A DNA stretch of 64,000 nucleotides from Paludibacteraceae bacterium (GTDB lineage: Bacteria > Bacteroidota > Bacteroidia > Bacteroidales > Paludibacteraceae). Location: contig JAFWXW010000018.1 of assembly GCA_017517845.1 (NCBI GenBank), positions 21,512 through 85,511 of the forward strand, in the 5' to 3' direction. The position numbers and the translations under genes are program-made. The notes beneath the pieces are model-generated. The model searched no databases. It was not told the origin of the DNA and saw only the letters and a list, made by a program, of their open reading frames with translations. Shown here piece after piece: positions 62,352 to 64,000 of the stretch (its first letter is position 1; each line of letters begins with the position of its first letter).

Positions 62352-63222
62352 GGTAAAATCGTTTCTACAATATATACAGTACGAGAAGAAATACTCTTCT
62401 TGTACTGTTTTTTCGTACCAAAACGATATCAACCAATTTCAAAACTTCCTATCAGAAAATTACTCTCTTCCTATAGAAGAAACCCAACTAAAACACATTA
62501 GAAATTGGATAATCTCCCTAAAGAACGAAGACATAGAAAGTTCTTCTATAAACCGCAAACTTTCCGCCCTAAAATCACTATTTAAACATGGATTAAGAAA
62601 TAATTTTATAAAAACCAATCCATGCACCAAACTACAACAGCTCAAAACTCCTAAAAAATTACCTTTATTTTTTAAAGAAAGCGAGCTCGAAACTGCATTA
62701 GACACTAAAAAAAACGAGCAAAATACATTCGCAGAACTTAGAAATAACATAATTTTAGAAATTTTATACCAAACAGGCATAAGAAGAGCAGAATTAATCA
62801 ACCTAAAAGATAGTGATTTTAATTTTTTTTCATTAACTTTGCGTATACTCGGAAAGGGTAACAAAGAAAGAATTATACCTATTAGCAAAAATTTAGGAGA
62901 AAAAACAGAAGGATACATTAATTATAAGAACCAGATATTCGACTCTCCATATTTCATATTAACAGACGCAGGAGAGAAGTCATATCCCAACCTTATATAT
63001 AGAATAGTAAAAAACAATATGAGTGAAGTATCCTCGCTCAACAAACGAAGCCCACACGTAATCAGACATAGTTTTGCAAGCGGTCTTCTTAATAATGGAG
63101 CAGAGATTAGTGCTGTTAAAGAATTATTAGGGCATGCCAATCTAGCAGCAACACAGATTTATACACATACATCATACGAGCAGCTTAAAAAAACATATAA
63201 GCAAGCTCACCCTAGAAAATAA
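62350..63222 (+). CDS. xerC: tyrosine recombinase XerC/XerD-type
   Basis: This 290-residue recombinase resolves chromosome dimers at dif. It has an N-terminal SAM-like core-binding domain (FLQYIQYEKKYSSCTVFSYQ) and a catalytic domain with the first Arg in YQTGIRRAELINLK, the HxxR in PHVIRHSFASGLL, LLGHANLAAT and the nucleophile Tyr in QIYTHTS. Location between rpsU and hpf is the usual Bacteroidales place for the chromosomal XerC, so this is probably the housekeeping enzyme rather than a mobile integrase. Confidence 0.93.
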   Translation: MVKSFLQYIQYEKKYSSCTVFSYQNDINQFQNFLSENYSLPIEETQLKHIRNWIISLKNEDIESSSINRKLSALKSLFKHGLRNNFIKTNPCTKLQQLKTPKKLPLFFKESELETALDTKKNEQNTFAELRNNIILEILYQTGIRRAELINLKDSDFNFFSLTLRILGKGNKERIIPISKNLGEKTEGYINYKNQIFDSPYFILTDAGEKSYPNLIYRIVKNNMSEVSSLNKRSPHVIRHSFASGLLNNGAEISAVKELLGHANLAATQIYTHTSYEQLKKTYKQAHPRK

Positions 63223-63247
63223 TTATTAACCTTTAAAGTGAAAGATC

Positions 63248-63541
63248 ATGGAAGTAAAGATTCAAGCTATCAAATTTGATGCTACAGCTAAACTAAAAGA
63301 GTTCATAACAAAAAAAATGAACAAACTAGAACGCTTTTACGAAGGCATAGAATTAATAGAAGTGACATTAAAAGTAGTAAAACCAGAAACATCAGATAAC
63401 AAAGAAGTAGATGTTAAACTTATAGCTCCACATATAGATTTATTCGCTTCTAAGATTTCAGACACCTTCGAACAGTCCACAGACGAGTGTGCAGAAGCAC
63501 TCCAAAAGCAATTAATTAAAGCAAAAGAGAAAAAACAATAA
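63248..63541 (+). CDS. hpf: short ribosome hibernation-promoting factor (HPF/RaiA)
   Basis: This 97-residue protein starts MEVKIQAIKFDATAKLKEFI and has the S30AE pattern with KLERFYEGIELIEVTLKV, and DNKEVDVKLIAP. HPF binds the 30S decoding region in stationary phase. It lacks the long C-terminal dimerisation domain. It lies 25 bases after xerC. Confidence 0.93.
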   Translation: MEVKIQAIKFDATAKLKEFITKKMNKLERFYEGIELIEVTLKVVKPETSDNKEVDVKLIAPHIDLFASKISDTFEQSTDECAEALQKQLIKAKEKKQ

Positions 63542-63568
63542 AAAAAATCAACTTTTTCATTTAAAAAT

Positions 63569-63599
63569 TTTGTCAATCCAAAAAAAGTCCCTACATTTG
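63569..63599 (+). promoter_or_regulatory. promoter of the tRNA/tuf operon
   Basis: TTTG (63569-63572) and TACATTTG (63592-63599) with a 19-base spacer, 62 bases before the first tRNA. Confidence 0.8.
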
Positions 63600-63661
63600 C
63601 AACCGAATCAGAAAAACAACCTTTCTATTCGGTTTGCAAACGGGGGTTTGCAGATGACCTT

Positions 63662-63735
63662 GCCTCTTTAGCTCAGTTGGCCAGAGCACGTGATTTGTAA
63701 TCTCGGGGTCGTTGGTTCGAATCCGACAAGAGGCT
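63662..63735 (+). tRNA. tRNA-Thr (anticodon TGT)
   Basis: Acceptor GCCTCTT pairs with AAGAGGC (63728-63734). The D-arm is GCTCAGTTGGCCAGAGC, the anticodon loop TTTGTAA with anticodon TGT, and the T-arm GTTGGTTCGAATCCGAC. The anticodon stem contains one U-U mismatch. CCA is not encoded. Confidence 0.93.
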
Positions 63736-63768
63736 CAGATTTTTTTACTTTAAAAATCAAAATACGAT

Positions 63769-63851
63769 GGGCAGTTACCAGAGTGGCCAAATGGGGCTGA
63801 CTGTAACTCAGCTGTCTTTCGACTTCGGTGGTTCGAATCCATCACTGCCCA
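63769..63851 (+). tRNA. tRNA-Tyr (anticodon GTA)
   Basis: Acceptor GGGCAGT pairs with ACTGCCC (63844-63850), discriminator A. It has a long variable arm (class II) and anticodon loop CTGTAAC with GTA. T-loop GGTTCGAATCC is standard. Confidence 0.95.
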
Positions 63852-63888
63852 CAAATTTTGACTTACAGATGGCAATGCTATCTAAATT

Positions 63889-63961
63889 GCGGGAATAGCT
63901 CAGTTGATAGAGCATTAGCCTTCCAAGCTGAGGGTCGCGGGTTTGAGCCCCGTTTCCCGCT
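63889..63961 (+). tRNA. tRNA-Gly (anticodon TCC)
   Basis: Acceptor GCGGGAA pairs with TTCCCGC (63954-63960), discriminator T. Anticodon loop CTTCCAA gives TCC; T-loop GGGTTTGAGCCCC. Confidence 0.95.
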
Positions 63962-63970
63962 CTTTTTTTT

Positions 63971-64000
63971 GCCGATGTAGCTCAGCTGTTAGAGCGCATC
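63971..64000 (+). tRNA. 5' part of a tRNA, probably tRNA-Thr (GGT)
   Basis: GCCGATGTAGCTCAGCTG and GTTAGAGCGC match the acceptor strand and D-arm of a tRNA; the anticodon lies beyond the window. The order Thr(TGT)-Tyr-Gly-Thr(GGT)-tuf is conserved widely in bacteria, which is why I name it Thr. Confidence 0.75.

Noticed and set aside
62350-63222. xerC considered as integrase of a mobile element
   Set aside because: It sits in the conserved rpsU-xerC-hpf-tRNA-tuf neighbourhood with no attachment sites or cargo beside it.
63662-63735. tRNA-Thr considered as a pseudo-tRNA because of a U-U mismatch in the anticodon stem
   Set aside because: All other arms are perfect, and it heads a conserved Thr-Tyr-Gly-Thr cluster with a good promoter.

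Overview
The window is AT-rich chromosomal DNA from a member of the Bacteroidetes, most likely Bacteroidales. This rests on several independent signs: promoters of the Bacteroidetes type (TTTG about 19 bases before TAnnTTTG) in front of many genes; a dcw cluster in the Bacteroidetes order that lacks murF and ddl; a PorZ homologue of the type IX secretion system with a C-terminal sorting domain; a SprB-repeat giant secreted protein; a GlsA/GlsB-like lipid acyltransferase pair; and the DUF1599-DoxX-tpiA neighbourhood. I cannot name the genus.\n\nLayout. 1-7000 (minus): the N-terminal 2333 residues of a giant secreted protein that runs off the left edge. 7.1-8.9 kb (minus): two acyltransferases. 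9.0-23.9 kb (plus): the division and cell-wall operon mraZ-rsmH-ftsL-ftsI-murE-mraY-murD-ftsW-murG::murC-ftsQ-ftsA-ftsZ, closed by a strong terminator. It carries three oddities: MurG and MurC are one polypeptide, the MurC tail is out of frame after an A5 tract, and FtsA appears to lack subdomain 1C. 23.9-34.8 kb: an OmpH-like lipoprotein, a small membrane protein and pepD, then a minus-strand accessory region. Reading in its own direction, that region holds two Tat-signal CXXX-repeat cysteine-rich peptides, a radical SAM/SPASM maturase, a SPASM-only partner, a small accessory protein, TatA, TatC, a secreted DnaJ-zinc-finger-like protein and several secreted or unknown proteins, including two tandem TPR paralogues of which one is frameshifted. 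This is the most interesting system in the window.\n\n34.9-38.1 kb is a patch of mobile or defence DNA: a structured non-coding island, an internally deleted ORF6N gene, a probable REP-type transposase scrap, and an AbiEi/AbiEii toxin-antitoxin pair flanked by 24-base direct repeats. 38.2-46 kb: dnaX (with an A10 tract that splits it into a short product and an out-of-frame tail), rsmE, mtnN, an M18 aminopeptidase, cstA, rpmH and gpmI. 46.1-52.8 kb: a maltodextrin locus (LacI regulator, periplasmic GH13, MFS transporter, GH13 lipoprotein). 52.9-58.3 kb: DUF1599, DoxX-like, tpiA, rdgB, porZ. 58.3-62 kb (minus): gamma-carbonic anhydrase, TlpA-like thioredoxin, aminopeptidase P. 62.1-64 kb: rpsU, xerC, hpf and the start of the tRNA-Thr/Tyr/Gly/(Thr) cluster that usually precedes tuf.\n\nThree reading-frame breaks lie at A/T homopolymers (murC, dnaX, a TPR gene). 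In dnaX this may be programmed slippage; in the others it may be real frameshift, slippage rescue or base-calling error, and raw reads would decide.
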